This document shows, one piece after another, positions 28,067 through 38,181 of a stretch of DNA of 64,000 bases. Each line of letters opens with the position of its first letter. Position 1 is the stretch's first letter. The DNA is from VRUE01 sp963702705 (GTDB lineage: Bacteria > Actinomycetota > Thermoleophilia > Solirubrobacterales > 70-9), in assembly GCA_963702705.1 (NCBI GenBank), contig CAVPDR010000006.1, positions 330,276 through 394,275 of the forward strand, given 5' to 3'. Both the position numbers and the translations under genes were made by a program. A model generated the notes under the pieces. It did no database searches. It was not told the origin of the DNA and saw only the letters and a list, made by a program, of their open reading frames with translations.

Positions 28067-29501
28067 GCTCGAGGCGGTCATCGGCTTGGAGATCCACGTC
28101 CAGCTGGCGACGAGGACGAAGATGTTCTGCGGCTGCGAGCTCTCCTTCGGCGACGAGCCGAACATCCACACCTGCCCGATCTGCCTCGCCCACCCGGGCG
28201 TGCTGCCGGTGCCCAACGAGCAGGCGATCCTCTACGCGCTGCAGATCGCCGCGGCGCTGGAGTGCGAGGTCGCGCCGCGCTCGATCTTCCACCGCAAGAA
28301 CTACTTCTATCCGGACAGCCCGAAGGCCTACCAGATCAGCCAGTACGACATTCCGCTTGCCAGCAACGGTCGGCTCGGCGACGTCCGCATCCACCGCGCC
28401 CACCTCGAGGAGGACGCTGCGAAGACGATCCACGTCGGCGACTCGGGTCGCATCCACGGCTCCAGCGCCTCGCTGGTCGACTTCAACCGCGGCGGCACCC
28501 CGCTGGTCGAGATCGTCACCGAGCCCGACATCCGCAGCGCGGCCGAGGCCGCCTCCTGGGCGCGGCTGCTGCGCGAGACGGTGCGCCAGCTCGGCGTCTC
28601 CGACGTCAACATGGAGGAGGGCAGCCTGCGCGTCGACGGCAACATCTCAGTGCGGCCGGCCGGTAGCGAGGAGCTGGGGACGAAGACCGAGCTGAAGAAC
28701 ATGAACAGCTTCCGCTTCCTTGAGCGTGGAATCGAAGCCGAGCTGGCGCGCCAGCGCGAGCTGATCGAGGCGGGGGGGACGGTCGAACAGGAGACCCTCC
28801 ACTTCCACCCCGAGGACGGCAGCCTGACCCCGCTGCGTTCGAAGGAGGAGGCGCACGACTACCGCTACTTCCCCGAGCCCGACCTGGTACCGCTGGCGCC
28901 GACCGAGGCGATGCTGCGCGAGGCGCGCGAGTCCCTGCCCGAGCTGCCGGCGGCGCGGGCCGAGCGCTACCGCGAGCGGATGGGCCTGGCCGGGGACACG
29001 GCTGCGTTGCTCGCGGCCGACCCGGAGACGGCGGGCTACTTCGAGCAGACAGCCAAAGAGGCGGGCGAGGTCGAGCCGCGCGTCGTCGCCAACTGGGTGA
29101 CCGGCGAGCTGGCCGCCGCCCTGCGTCAGAGCGGCGACGAGACAAGCGCCGCGGCTTCGAAGGTCGAGCCGGCCGCCCTCGCCGCCTTGGTGGCAATGGT
29201 CCAGGAGAGGAAGATCTCCAACAGCAGCGGCAAGGCTGTCCTGGCGACCCTGGTCGCAGAGGGCGGCGACCCGGCCGCGATAGTCGAGCGCGAGGGCCTC
29301 GCCCAGATCTCCGACAGCGGCGAGCTGGAGGCCATAGTCGCTGCGGCGATCGAAGCCAACCCCGACGCCGCCGAGCAAATACAAGCTGGAAACCAAAAGG
29401 CGATCGGCGCCATCGTCGGCTTCGTGATGAAGGAGACCAAGGGCCGCGCCGACGGCGGCGAGGTAAACCGCCTGATCAAGGAGAAGCTGGGATCCGCCTG
29501 A
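28059..29501 (+). CDS. gatB: Asp-tRNA(Asn)/Glu-tRNA(Gln) amidotransferase subunit B
   Basis: This 480-residue GatB phosphorylates and amidates the mischarged aminoacyl-tRNA. It has EAVIGLEIHVQL at the N-terminus, two zinc-site pairs (CGC, CPICLAHPG), DFNRGGTPLVEIVTEPD and a C-terminal YqeY-like helical tail. The GTG start at 28059 overlaps the end of gatA by 8 bp. The frame is open further upstream, but that is antisense-like noise within gatA. Confidence 0.96.
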   Translation: MAELEAVIGLEIHVQLATRTKMFCGCELSFGDEPNIHTCPICLAHPGVLPVPNEQAILYALQIAAALECEVAPRSIFHRKNYFYPDSPKAYQISQYDIPLASNGRLGDVRIHRAHLEEDAAKTIHVGDSGRIHGSSASLVDFNRGGTPLVEIVTEPDIRSAAEAASWARLLRETVRQLGVSDVNMEEGSLRVDGNISVRPAGSEELGTKTELKNMNSFRFLERGIEAELARQRELIEAGGTVEQETLHFHPEDGSLTPLRSKEEAHDYRYFPEPDLVPLAPTEAMLREARESLPELPAARAERYRERMGLAGDTAALLAADPETAGYFEQTAKEAGEVEPRVVANWVTGELAAALRQSGDETSAAASKVEPAALAALVAMVQERKISNSSGKAVLATLVAEGGDPAAIVEREGLAQISDSGELEAIVAAAIEANPDAAEQIQAGNQKAIGAIVGFVMKETKGRADGGEVNRLIKEKLGSA

Positions 29502-29571
29502 GGCCGGTTCGGGGGAGGACTCGATGGAGCCTCCCCGCTGTTGCTCCAGCGAGTCCTCCCCCGAACCGGCC
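29502..29571. repeat. Palindromic element D (family 2), after gatB
   Basis: The 22-bp arms 29502-29523 and 29550-29571 are perfect reverse complements starting right after the gatB stop. The loop (29526-29547) contains CCTCCCCGCTGTTG flanked by GGAG and CTCC. The same 22-nt core occurs in reverse orientation in element F at 40122-40143, whose arms have a different sequence. Confidence 0.8.
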
Positions 29572-29590
29572 CGGCCGATTGCCACATTTC

Positions 29591-29619
29591 GCACTTTGTA
29601 ACAAACTGTTACAAAGTGC
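29591..29619. promoter_or_regulatory. Perfect palindromic operator upstream of the NADH dehydrogenase gene
   Basis: GCACTTTGTAACA-AAC-TGTTACAAAGTGC is a perfect 13-bp inverted repeat with a 3-nt spacer. It overlaps a candidate promoter: -35 TTGTAA (29596-29601) and -10 TACATT (29620-29625), followed 6 nt later by the ATG. A dimeric repressor bound here would block transcription. The TTGT...ACAA ends recall Rex (NADH-sensing) sites, which would suit an NADH dehydrogenase, but the match is partial. Confidence 0.8.
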
Positions 29620-29631
29620 TACATTCGGCTT

Positions 29632-30957
29632 ATGGCCTGGAACGTCGTCATCGCCGGTGGAGGATTTGGTGGGGCAATGGCCGCGCGCGAGCTGGAGCGG
29701 ATTCTGCCGCGGCAGTCGACTCGCCTGGTCTTGGTCAACGACGCCAATTTCATGCTCTACACGCCATTTCTGCCCGAGGCTGCGGCTGGCACTTTGGAGC
29801 CGCGACACGTGGTCACGCCGCTGCGGGAGATCCTCAGTCGCACCTACCTGCGGCTTGGCTCGATCGTCGCCCACGATCCCGGCGCGAAGACCGTTGAGCT
29901 GCGCACGCGCGAGGGCGAAGTCGAGCAACTGCCCTACGACCAGCTGCTGGTCGCGCTGGGCTCGGTCTCCCGGGTCCTTCCGGTTCCGGGCCTCTCCGAG
30001 CACGCGATCGGGTTCAAGAGCCTCGCCGACGCGATCTGGCTGCGCAACCACGTGATCGAGACGTTGGAGGCGGCCAACGCCACCGACGACGCGGCCCGTC
30101 GCGAGGAGCTGCTCACCTACGTCTTCGTCGGCGGCGGCTACGCCGGGCTCGAGGCCCTGGCCGAGCTGCAGGACTTCGCCGCCGACGCGATCGAGAGCTA
30201 TCCGCGCGCCCGCCTGCACGGTATGCGCTGGGTCCTGGTCGAGGCCAGCGATCGGGTTCTGCCCGAGATCGACGCAGAGCTGGCCGACTACGCGCTGCGC
30301 GAGCTGCGCGGTCGCGGCATCGACATTCGTCTCGGCACGACGCTGGAGGAGGTGCGCGCCGACAGCGCCCGCATCGCCACCGGCGAGACGCTGCCGACGC
30401 GGACCGTCGTCTGGACCGCCGGTGTGGCGCCGCACCCGAGTCTTCGCCGGCTCTCGCTGCCGCTCGACGAGCGCGGCCGGGTGCCGGTCGACGACCATCT
30501 GCGCGTGCGGGGCATGGACTCGGTCTGGGCGATCGGCGACTGCGCCGCGGCGCCGGACCCTCGCGGCGGCCTCTGCCCGCCGACTGCCCAGCACGCGGTG
30601 CGCCAGGGGCCGGTCGCTGCCGCCAATATCGCCGCCGAGCTCGGGATCGGCACGGCGCGCCCCTTCGAGTACCGCGGCAACGCCGCCTTCGTCAACCTCG
30701 GCCGCTACAAGGCGGTCGGCAAGGTCGGCGGCCGCACCTTCCGCGGCTTCCCGGCCTGGTGGATGGCGCGGACCTACCACATGAGCCAGATCCCGGGCGC
30801 GGCCCGCAAGGCCCGCGCCGTGATCGACTGGACCGCCAGCCTGCCCTTCCGCCGCGACATCTCCGAGGTCGGCTCGATCGGGCATCCGAAGCGACTTGAC
30901 GCGACAATGGACCCGTGGGATTCGAGTACCCCGTCATCGCCTTCTTCTTCGGCCTAG
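29632..30957 (+). CDS. ndh: Type II NADH dehydrogenase (NADH:quinone oxidoreductase), Ndh family
   Basis: This 441-residue flavoprotein passes electrons from NADH to the quinone pool (here menaquinone) without pumping protons. It has two dinucleotide-binding sites, IAGGGFGGAMAA (about 7-18) and YVFVGGGYAGLEAL (about 163-176), and the FAD-contacting VWAIGDCAA. The C-terminus has an amphipathic basic part (RTYHMSQIPGAARKARAVIDW) that would sit on the membrane. The mRNA appears leaderless. The last 14 codons overlap the next gene. Confidence 0.9.
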   Translation: MAWNVVIAGGGFGGAMAARELERILPRQSTRLVLVNDANFMLYTPFLPEAAAGTLEPRHVVTPLREILSRTYLRLGSIVAHDPGAKTVELRTREGEVEQLPYDQLLVALGSVSRVLPVPGLSEHAIGFKSLADAIWLRNHVIETLEAANATDDAARREELLTYVFVGGGYAGLEALAELQDFAADAIESYPRARLHGMRWVLVEASDRVLPEIDAELADYALRELRGRGIDIRLGTTLEEVRADSARIATGETLPTRTVVWTAGVAPHPSLRRLSLPLDERGRVPVDDHLRVRGMDSVWAIGDCAAAPDPRGGLCPPTAQHAVRQGPVAAANIAAELGIGTARPFEYRGNAAFVNLGRYKAVGKVGGRTFRGFPAWWMARTYHMSQIPGAARKARAVIDWTASLPFRRDISEVGSIGHPKRLDATMDPWDSSTPSSPSSSA

Positions 30958-31199
30958 CCACCGGCATCATCGGCAAGGGCAAGGGCAGCTCCTTCTGGGT
31001 CTGGCTGCTGGTCGGCGCGGTCCTGCCCATCCTCGGCCTGATCGCGGTGATCCTCTACCGCGCCGAGAAGAACGAACCCGAACGGCAGTGCCCGAACTGC
31101 CACAAGGCGGTCAAGCTCTACGTCCAGGTCTGCCCGCGCTGCGGGACCGACCTCTACCTGCCCGATCCGGCCGAGGTTCGCCACCCCGGCGTCGGCTGA
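30915..31199 (+). CDS. Small membrane protein with a C-terminal zinc ribbon
   Basis: This 94-residue protein has two hydrophobic helices (about 5-19 and 28-48) and a zinc ribbon CPNCHKAVKLYVQVCPRCG (about 59-77). It starts at a GTG inside the end of ndh (43-nt overlap, different frame). Its stop touches the stop of the convergent glycosyltransferase gene with no gap. The zinc ribbon could be a chaperone-like or regulatory site. Function unknown. Confidence 0.72.
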   Translation: MGFEYPVIAFFFGLATGIIGKGKGSSFWVWLLVGAVLPILGLIAVILYRAEKNEPERQCPNCHKAVKLYVQVCPRCGTDLYLPDPAEVRHPGVG

Positions 31200-32267
31200 C
31201 TACCTGAGCCAGGTGCGAAAGATCGCGTTGGCGAAGCCCATCCCGTAGCGGAAGACCGCCGGCTTCTTCGAGTGGCCGTGCAGCCGCTGCTCGACCGTGA
31301 TCGGCACCTCCTTGGCCGGGATGCCGCGCTTGATCGCCTCGATCATGAACTCGGAGGTGTGGAACTGCTCCTGGCGCAGGACCAGCTGAGGCAGGACGGT
31401 GGTTCGAACCGCGCGGTAGCCGTTGGAGCAGTCGGTGACGTGGGTGCGGGTGATCGCCGAGACGAGGCGGTTGAAGAAGACGATGCCGAGCTCACGGGCG
31501 AAGTGGTTGCGGTCGGCCTGGCCGAGCACGCGCGAGCCGTGGGCGACGTCGACCTCGCCGTCGAGGACGGGTTTGACCAGGCGCTCCATCTCCGATGGCA
31601 GGTGCTGGCCGTCGGCGTCGAGGGTGACGACGACCTCGGCTCCCGATTCGACCATCAGCCGGTAGCCGGTGCGCAGGGCGGCACCGCCGCCGCGGTTGGT
31701 CACGTGGCGGGCGACGGCCGCGCCGTGCTCGGCAGCGACGTCGCCGGTGCCGTCGCGCGAGCCGTCGTCGACGACGAGCACGGCGGTCGGCACGCCGCAG
31801 ACCTCGCTCGGCATCAGGTCGAGCACGTGGCCGATGTTCTCGGCCTCGTTGTAGGCGGGGACGAGGATCGCGACCCTGTCGCGGAAGCGCTCCGGCAGCC
31901 TCGCCTGGCGGAACTCCTCCCAGGCGAGGCCCTCGAGCGCCGCTGAGAGCTGGCGCGCGTTGCGGGAGCCCTGCGAGAGCGCCCGCAGGATCAGCAGGAA
32001 GAGGATGAAGATCGCGAAGACGGCGAGGCCGAGGATGCGGCCGCCGTTGCCCTTTTCGAAGGAGAAGGCGGAGAGCAGCTTGTCGGTGATTTCGGTGCCG
32101 GAGACGAGCAGCAGGCCAAGCCCGGCGGCGAGCAGGATCAGCACGTCGACGTTGCGCAGGGAGCGGCGACGGATCAGCGCGTAGGCGATCAGGGCGAGGC
32201 CGAAGAGCACCCCGACGCTGCGCAGAGCCGTCAGTTCGGCGGGGAAAATGCCTGCTTGGAGGACCAT
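31200..32267 (-). CDS. Family 2 glycosyltransferase with an N-terminal DUF2304-like membrane domain
   Basis: This 355-residue protein begins with membrane helices (about 8-30, 37-55, 68-95) of the DUF2304 type. A GT-A glycosyltransferase domain follows: VAILVPAYNEAENIGHVL, VLVVDDGSRDGTGD, VVVTLDADGQH (the DXD-like site), then SNGYRAVRT. It resembles polyprenyl-phosphate mannosyl/glucosyltransferases (DPM1-like), which supply lipid-linked sugar to GT39/GT83 enzymes such as the two upstream. The ATG at 32267 overlaps the upstream gene by 37 nt. Confidence 0.85.
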   Translation of the reverse strand: MVLQAGIFPAELTALRSVGVLFGLALIAYALIRRRSLRNVDVLILLAAGLGLLLVSGTEITDKLLSAFSFEKGNGGRILGLAVFAIFILFLLILRALSQGSRNARQLSAALEGLAWEEFRQARLPERFRDRVAILVPAYNEAENIGHVLDLMPSEVCGVPTAVLVVDDGSRDGTGDVAAEHGAAVARHVTNRGGGAALRTGYRLMVESGAEVVVTLDADGQHLPSEMERLVKPVLDGEVDVAHGSRVLGQADRNHFARELGIVFFNRLVSAITRTHVTDCSNGYRAVRTTVLPQLVLRQEQFHTSEFMIEAIKRGIPAKEVPITVEQRLHGHSKKPAVFRYGMGFANAIFRTWLR

Positions 32268-33688
32268 TGCCGCTTGGACAATAGGGCCGCCGTCCCCCGC
32301 GACAGCGCCGCGGCGGCGAGTGGGAAGACCAGTGTCATCAGCACCTCGTTGCGGCGGGGGGCGGCCAGGGAGATCGCGCCGACCGCGGTGACCAGGGCAA
32401 GCGGGGTCGCCATCGCGACCAGCTCCCACCACCAACGGCGCCAGGCGAGCACGCCGAGGCCGGCGAGGGCGAGGGCCACGATCAGCACCTGCACGGTTCG
32501 TCCGGCGGCGCTTTCCATCGCTTCGCCGATCCCCGCGCTCCACATCCGCCAGGTCTTGCGCGCTGTCATCGCCAGGTACCCGACTGGGTCTTCGCCGAAG
32601 TAGTGGGAGAAGTTCTGCTTGCCGATCTTGCCCAGGGCCGAGTCGCGCGGCAGGTCGGGATAGCGTTCGGCGACGCGGTTGAAGAGCGGCCGGGGGTCGA
32701 TCTCTTCGAGCGCTTCGGAGTGGGCCGGCAGGGTGCGGTGCTGATACCGCTGCAGGAGCAGTGCCTTGACCCGCTGGTATTCGCCGTCGGCGGGGAAAAA
32801 GGTGCCCACGTAGAGCGCCTTGCCACCGCCGGTCGAGATCGGCACGGTGCGGTGGAGCACGACCTCGTTGTGGATCGTCCAGGGGACGATCGGCAGCAGC
32901 AGGGCGGCGGCGAACAGCGCGGCGCCGGCGAAGGCCGGCTTCCAACTCCGAGCGCGACCGATTCGGATCAGGGCTAGGACCGCGAAGGCGGCACCGACCA
33001 GGAGGTACTCGGGGCGGATCAGGGCCGTGAGGCCGAACAACAGGCCGGGGAGCAGCCATCTGGCAGGCGCCCAGGCGCGCGGGTCCTGTCGCGGGGTGAG
33101 GGGGGCACTGCGGGCGGGCCACGGTCCGTCCTCGACCCCCCTCACCCCATGCCACCCGCGCGAGGTGCCGGATCCCAACCCGTCTGAAGCCCAGAGGAAG
33201 GCGAGGACTGCAGCGGGGAGGGTGAACATCGCGGGCGGCTCGCTATAGAGGGCTCCGACGGAGTGGATGAACGGGGGGTAGACCGCTACGGCGAAGGCGG
33301 CGAGTAGCCCGGCGGGGCGACAGGAGATGCGGCGGCCCAGGAGGTAGACGGCGACGATCGTGGCCAGGCCGAGCAGTAGCTCGACGATCCGGGCTGTTCC
33401 TTCGCGGGCGCCGGCGGTTGCGTAGAAGCTTGCCGCGTAGAGCAGGGGGGCGCCGGGGGACCAGTCGCTTGGTTCCTTGAAAGTGGGCCCGCCGAAGCTG
33501 CCTTCCGTGTAGAGCGACTTGGCGAGGGCGTAGTAGGCGTGGGCGTCGTCACCCGGAGTCGGTAGCGGCTCCACGACCCGGTAGGCGCGGAGGCCGAAGC
33601 CGAGCAGGAGGATCGCCGCCAGCACGAGCAGCGTCCTGCGCCCGTGGCGTTCCGGTAGCCCGCGCAGCCATGCCTTCGGCGAAGCCAT
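32231..33688 (-). CDS. GT39/ArnT-like polytopic membrane glycosyltransferase, copy 1
   Basis: This 485-residue protein has about 9-11 membrane helices and the GT-C fold's first-loop acidic residues (PGDDAHAYYALAKSL, about 45-59). It would transfer sugar from a polyprenyl-phosphate donor outside the membrane. It is paralogous to the next gene (shared RRTxPISTGGGKALYVGTFFPADG-type loop). Residues about 172-208 are encoded by palindromic element E1 and look like a foreign insert (GTSRGWHGVRGVEDGPWP). TAGCCT lies 6 nt before the ATG. Confidence 0.82.
   Translation of the reverse strand: MASPKAWLRGLPERHGRRTLLVLAAILLLGFGLRAYRVVEPLPTPGDDAHAYYALAKSLYTEGSFGGPTFKEPSDWSPGAPLLYAASFYATAGAREGTARIVELLLGLATIVAVYLLGRRISCRPAGLLAAFAVAVYPPFIHSVGALYSEPPAMFTLPAAVLAFLWASDGLGSGTSRGWHGVRGVEDGPWPARSAPLTPRQDPRAWAPARWLLPGLLFGLTALIRPEYLLVGAAFAVLALIRIGRARSWKPAFAGAALFAAALLLPIVPWTIHNEVVLHRTVPISTGGGKALYVGTFFPADGEYQRVKALLLQRYQHRTLPAHSEALEEIDPRPLFNRVAERYPDLPRDSALGKIGKQNFSHYFGEDPVGYLAMTARKTWRMWSAGIGEAMESAAGRTVQVLIVALALAGLGVLAWRRWWWELVAMATPLALVTAVGAISLAAPRRNEVLMTLVFPLAAAALSRGTAALLSKRQWSSKQAFSPPN
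33069..33171. repeat. Palindromic element E1 (family 1) inside a membrane glycosyltransferase gene
   Basis: This 103-bp element has outer arms CGCGCGGGT (33076-33084) and ACCCGCGCG (33154-33162) and inner arms GGGGTGAGGGGGG (33093-33105) and CCCCCCTCACCCC (33136-33148). It is 100/103 identical to E2 at 34538-34640, much more similar than the genes around it, and is translated in frame. Confidence 0.85.
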
Positions 33689-33741
33689 CGCGGCAGGCTA
33701 TCCCGGCCCGCGCATTCGACATTCACCCACCTTGGGTGGGG

Positions 33742-35142
33742 TCAAACTCGGATGCGCTCTCGCAGCAGGTCCCTGGTGGCGACCACACCGACCCCGGCGA
33801 GGGCGGCGACGAGCGGCATCATCACCAGCACCCGCCGCGGCGAGGCGACGAGCAGGGCGCTGATCGCCGTGATCGCGAGGAGGATCGTCGCCAGCAGCAG
33901 GGCCTCCCAGCGCCGCTGCTTCGCCAACACGATCAGGCCGACCAGGCCGAAGACGATGATCAGCCAGTGCAGCAGCTCCCAAGCCGGCTCCCGCATCACG
34001 TCCCTGGGCCCGTGCGACCAGATCCGCCCGACCTTCGTCGCCACGAACCCGGCATATTCGAGCGGCTCTTCGCTGACGTCGTCCCAGAGCTGTTCCTTGC
34101 CCATCTTCGACAGCGCCTCGTCCGTCTCCATCCCCGGATACCGCTGCTCGGCCAGCCGCGCCAGGATCTGCTCCAGGCGAAGCCTCTGCACAGCGTGAGG
34201 ACCGAAGAGCTCGGGGTGGCGCTCTACAACCCCGGCTCCAACCTTTTCGGGGTCGCCGTCCGAAGGCAGGTATGTCCCGGCAAACAGAACCTGGCCGCCG
34301 CCGGTCGAGATCGGCACGAACCGATCAAGCGCAATCGCATTGCGTACCGTCCAGGGCACGACGATCACCGCCACCCCGACGATCGCCAGTAGGGCTTGAA
34401 CCCAAGTTCGAGACCAATCGGACTTCCCGTCTCTTACAAGCACAACCAAGCTGACGAGCAAGGCGACGCCGAGGTACTCCGGGCGGACCAGTGCCAGCAG
34501 TCCAAAGAGGACTCCGGGCAAGAGCCATCTCTCGCGTGCCCAGGCGCGCGGGTCCTGTCGCGGGGTGAGGGGGGCACTGCGGGCGGGCCATGGTCCGTCC
34601 TCGACCCCCCTCACCCCGCGCCACCCGCGCGAGGTGCCGGGTCGGTTGTTCCCCGACGCCCAGAACGTCGCGAGTACAGCGCCAGAGAGCAGCGCCGCCG
34701 CCAGCGGCTCGCCCATGAGCATGCCCTGGTACTCGAGCAACGCGGGATAGATCGCGATCACAGCGGCTCCGATCAGACCGGCCGCGGGGTCCCAGAGCCT
34801 GCGCCCGATCAAATAGGTGAAGAGGACGGCCAGCGTCCCGAGGAGGGCCAGCGCCAGGCGCGCGGTCCGTTCGTGGACGCCGTCGGTCACCTCGTAGATT
34901 CCTGCAGCCAGAAGCGGCAACCCGGGCGAGTAGTTGCTCGCGGGTTGGGTCGCGCCTGACCCCAGGGTGAAGCCGTCGCCACTATCTAGATTTGCCGCGA
35001 TGGTCGCGTAGGCGGCAGCGTCGAAGACGGGCGCCCGCCCGTCCCAGGCTTCGCCCACCCGCAGTCCCAGGCCGAGGGTGAGGACGATGGCGAGGGTGGC
35101 GAGCCCCGCCCATCCGCCATTCCGCTCCGCCAGGCCGCTCAT
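33742..35142 (-). CDS. GT39/ArnT-like polytopic membrane glycosyltransferase, copy 2
   Basis: This 466-residue paralogue of the preceding gene has the same order of membrane helices. The first acidic loop is here reduced to APVFDAAAYATIAANL, and the STGGGQVLFAGTYLPSDGD loop is kept. Residues about 168-203 come from element E2 at the same relative site as in copy 1. A TAGCAT box is 7 nt before the ATG. It diverges from the UDP-sulfoquinovose synthase gene with a 75-nt gap. Confidence 0.82.
   Translation of the reverse strand: MSGLAERNGGWAGLATLAIVLTLGLGLRVGEAWDGRAPVFDAAAYATIAANLDSGDGFTLGSGATQPASNYSPGLPLLAAGIYEVTDGVHERTARLALALLGTLAVLFTYLIGRRLWDPAAGLIGAAVIAIYPALLEYQGMLMGEPLAAALLSGAVLATFWASGNNRPGTSRGWRGVRGVEDGPWPARSAPLTPRQDPRAWARERWLLPGVLFGLLALVRPEYLGVALLVSLVVLVRDGKSDWSRTWVQALLAIVGVAVIVVPWTVRNAIALDRFVPISTGGGQVLFAGTYLPSDGDPEKVGAGVVERHPELFGPHAVQRLRLEQILARLAEQRYPGMETDEALSKMGKEQLWDDVSEEPLEYAGFVATKVGRIWSHGPRDVMREPAWELLHWLIIVFGLVGLIVLAKQRRWEALLLATILLAITAISALLVASPRRVLVMMPLVAALAGVGVVATRDLLRERIRV
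34538..34640. repeat. Palindromic element E2 (family 1) inside the second membrane glycosyltransferase gene
   Basis: Same architecture as E1: outer arms 34545-34553/34623-34631 and inner arms 34562-34574/34605-34617. Only three substitutions separate the two 103-bp copies. Two of them change an inner flank from AT to GC, and one falls in the loop. Confidence 0.85.
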
Positions 35143-35217
35143 CGCCCTGATGCTATGGCGCTTTGCGGGCGTCTCCGTGGCGCTGCGTCACCCCCGTCCG
35201 CTACGCTGCCGCGACTT

Positions 35218-36390
35218 ATGCGCGTTCTCATTCTTGGGGGCGACGGCTATCTCGGCTGGCCGACGGCTTTGAGGTTCTCGGCTCGCGGCCACGAGGTCTC
35301 GGTCGTCGACGACTTTTCCCGCCGTCGCTGGCACGAAGAGGCCGGCACCGGCTCGCTGACGCCGATCGGCGGCCTCGACGAGCGCATCGCCGCTTGGAGG
35401 GAGCTATCGGGCGAGGAAATTCGCAGCTTCGTCGGCTCGGTCCAGGACGGCGATTTCCTCGATGGTGTGGTCGCCGAGGTTCGTCCCGAGGCCGTCGTCC
35501 ACTACGGCCAGCAGGCATCGGCGCCCTACTCGATGGCGTCGCGCGAGAAGGCGGTCGAGACGCAGTACGCCAACGTGATCGGCAACCTCAACCTGCTCTT
35601 CGCGATTCGCGACCACGTGCCCGATTGCCACCTGGTCAAGCTCGGCACGATGGGCGAGTACGGCCAGCCCGACATCGATATCGAGGAGGGCTACATCGAG
35701 ATCGAGCACAACGGGCGCAAGGACACGCTGCCCTTCCCGAAGCTGCCGGCCTCGCTCTACCACTGCTCGAAGGTCCACGACTCGACCAACATCCACTTCG
35801 CCTGCCGCACCTGGGGTCTGCGCGCCACCGATCTCAACCAGGGCGTCGTCTACGGAATCGCCACCGACGAGACCGCCCGCGACGAGCGCCTGATCACGCG
35901 CTTCGACTACGACGAGATCTTCGGCACCGTGCTCAACCGCTTCTGCCTGCAGGCGGTGATCGGCCACCCGCTTACCGTTTACGGCGCCGGCACTCAGACC
36001 CGCGGCTTTCTCAACATCCGCGACACGCTCGCCTGCGTCGAACTGGCGGCGCTGAACCCGGCCGCGGCCGGCGAGTTCCGCGTCTACAACCAGTTCACCG
36101 AGCAGTTCTCGGTGATCGAGCTCGCCCAGCTGGTCAAGCACGCGGGCGAGCACCTCGGCTACTCGGTCGAGATCCAGCACTGCGAGAACCCCCGGGTCGA
36201 GAAGGAGCAGCACTACTACAACGCGATCCACACCAAGCTGCTCGACCTCGGGCTCGAGCCGACGCTGCTCGGCGAGGAGCTTGTCGAGTCGATGATCCAC
36301 ACGATCGAGCGGTACAAGGGGCGCGTGATCGAGGGGTCGATCGATCCCAAGACACGCTGGGACCCCGGCGCGCGGGTCCTGTCCCAGTGA
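35218..36390 (+). CDS. sqd1: UDP-sulfoquinovose synthase (SQD1/SqdB family)
   Basis: This 390-residue extended short-chain dehydrogenase would convert UDP-glucose and sulfite to UDP-sulfoquinovose. The Rossmann site is LILGGDGYLGWPTA (4-17). The SQD1-specific block is very clear: KLGTMGEYGQPDIDIEEGY (Thr144), HNGRKDTLPFPKLPASLYHCSK (Tyr181, Lys185) and ATDLNQGVVYG. No SQDG synthase lies beside it; the divergent neighbours are membrane glycosyltransferases, so the sugar might go to a lipid or a glycan. The last residues (PGARVLSQ) and the stop are supplied by element E3. TACGCT lies 10 nt before the ATG. Confidence 0.93.
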   Translation: MRVLILGGDGYLGWPTALRFSARGHEVSVVDDFSRRRWHEEAGTGSLTPIGGLDERIAAWRELSGEEIRSFVGSVQDGDFLDGVVAEVRPEAVVHYGQQASAPYSMASREKAVETQYANVIGNLNLLFAIRDHVPDCHLVKLGTMGEYGQPDIDIEEGYIEIEHNGRKDTLPFPKLPASLYHCSKVHDSTNIHFACRTWGLRATDLNQGVVYGIATDETARDERLITRFDYDEIFGTVLNRFCLQAVIGHPLTVYGAGTQTRGFLNIRDTLACVELAALNPAAAGEFRVYNQFTEQFSVIELAQLVKHAGEHLGYSVEIQHCENPRVEKEQHYYNAIHTKLLDLGLEPTLLGEELVESMIHTIERYKGRVIEGSIDPKTRWDPGARVLSQ

Positions 36391-36452
36391 GGGGACCCGC
36401 GGGCGGGCGGGCTCGTCCGTCCTCGGCCCCCTCACTGTGCCACCCGCGCGAG
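36367..36452. repeat. Palindromic element E3 (family 1) at the end of the UDP-sulfoquinovose synthase gene
   Basis: The outer arms CGCGCGGGT (36369-36377) and ACCCGCGCG (36442-36450) are identical to E1/E2. The inner arms are CAGTGAGGGG (36385-36394) and CCCCTCACTG (36428-36437): different from E1/E2 on both sides, yet perfectly complementary. The sqd1 stop codon lies in the inner left arm. Confidence 0.85.
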
Positions 36453-36485
36453 AATCCGCCTGCGTGGCAGGCATAGAGCCGCTGG

Positions 36486-36491
36486 TACCAT
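36486..36491 (+). promoter_or_regulatory. Putative promoter -10 box for ilvB
   Basis: TACCAT ends 10 nt before the ATG at 36502; no Shine-Dalgarno element is seen, and no leader peptide or attenuator fits in the 50 nt between E3 and the start. Confidence 0.4.
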
Positions 36492-36501
36492 CGCGATTCC
36501 T

Positions 36502-38180
<1,679 letters not shown>

Positions 38181-38181
<1 letters not shown>

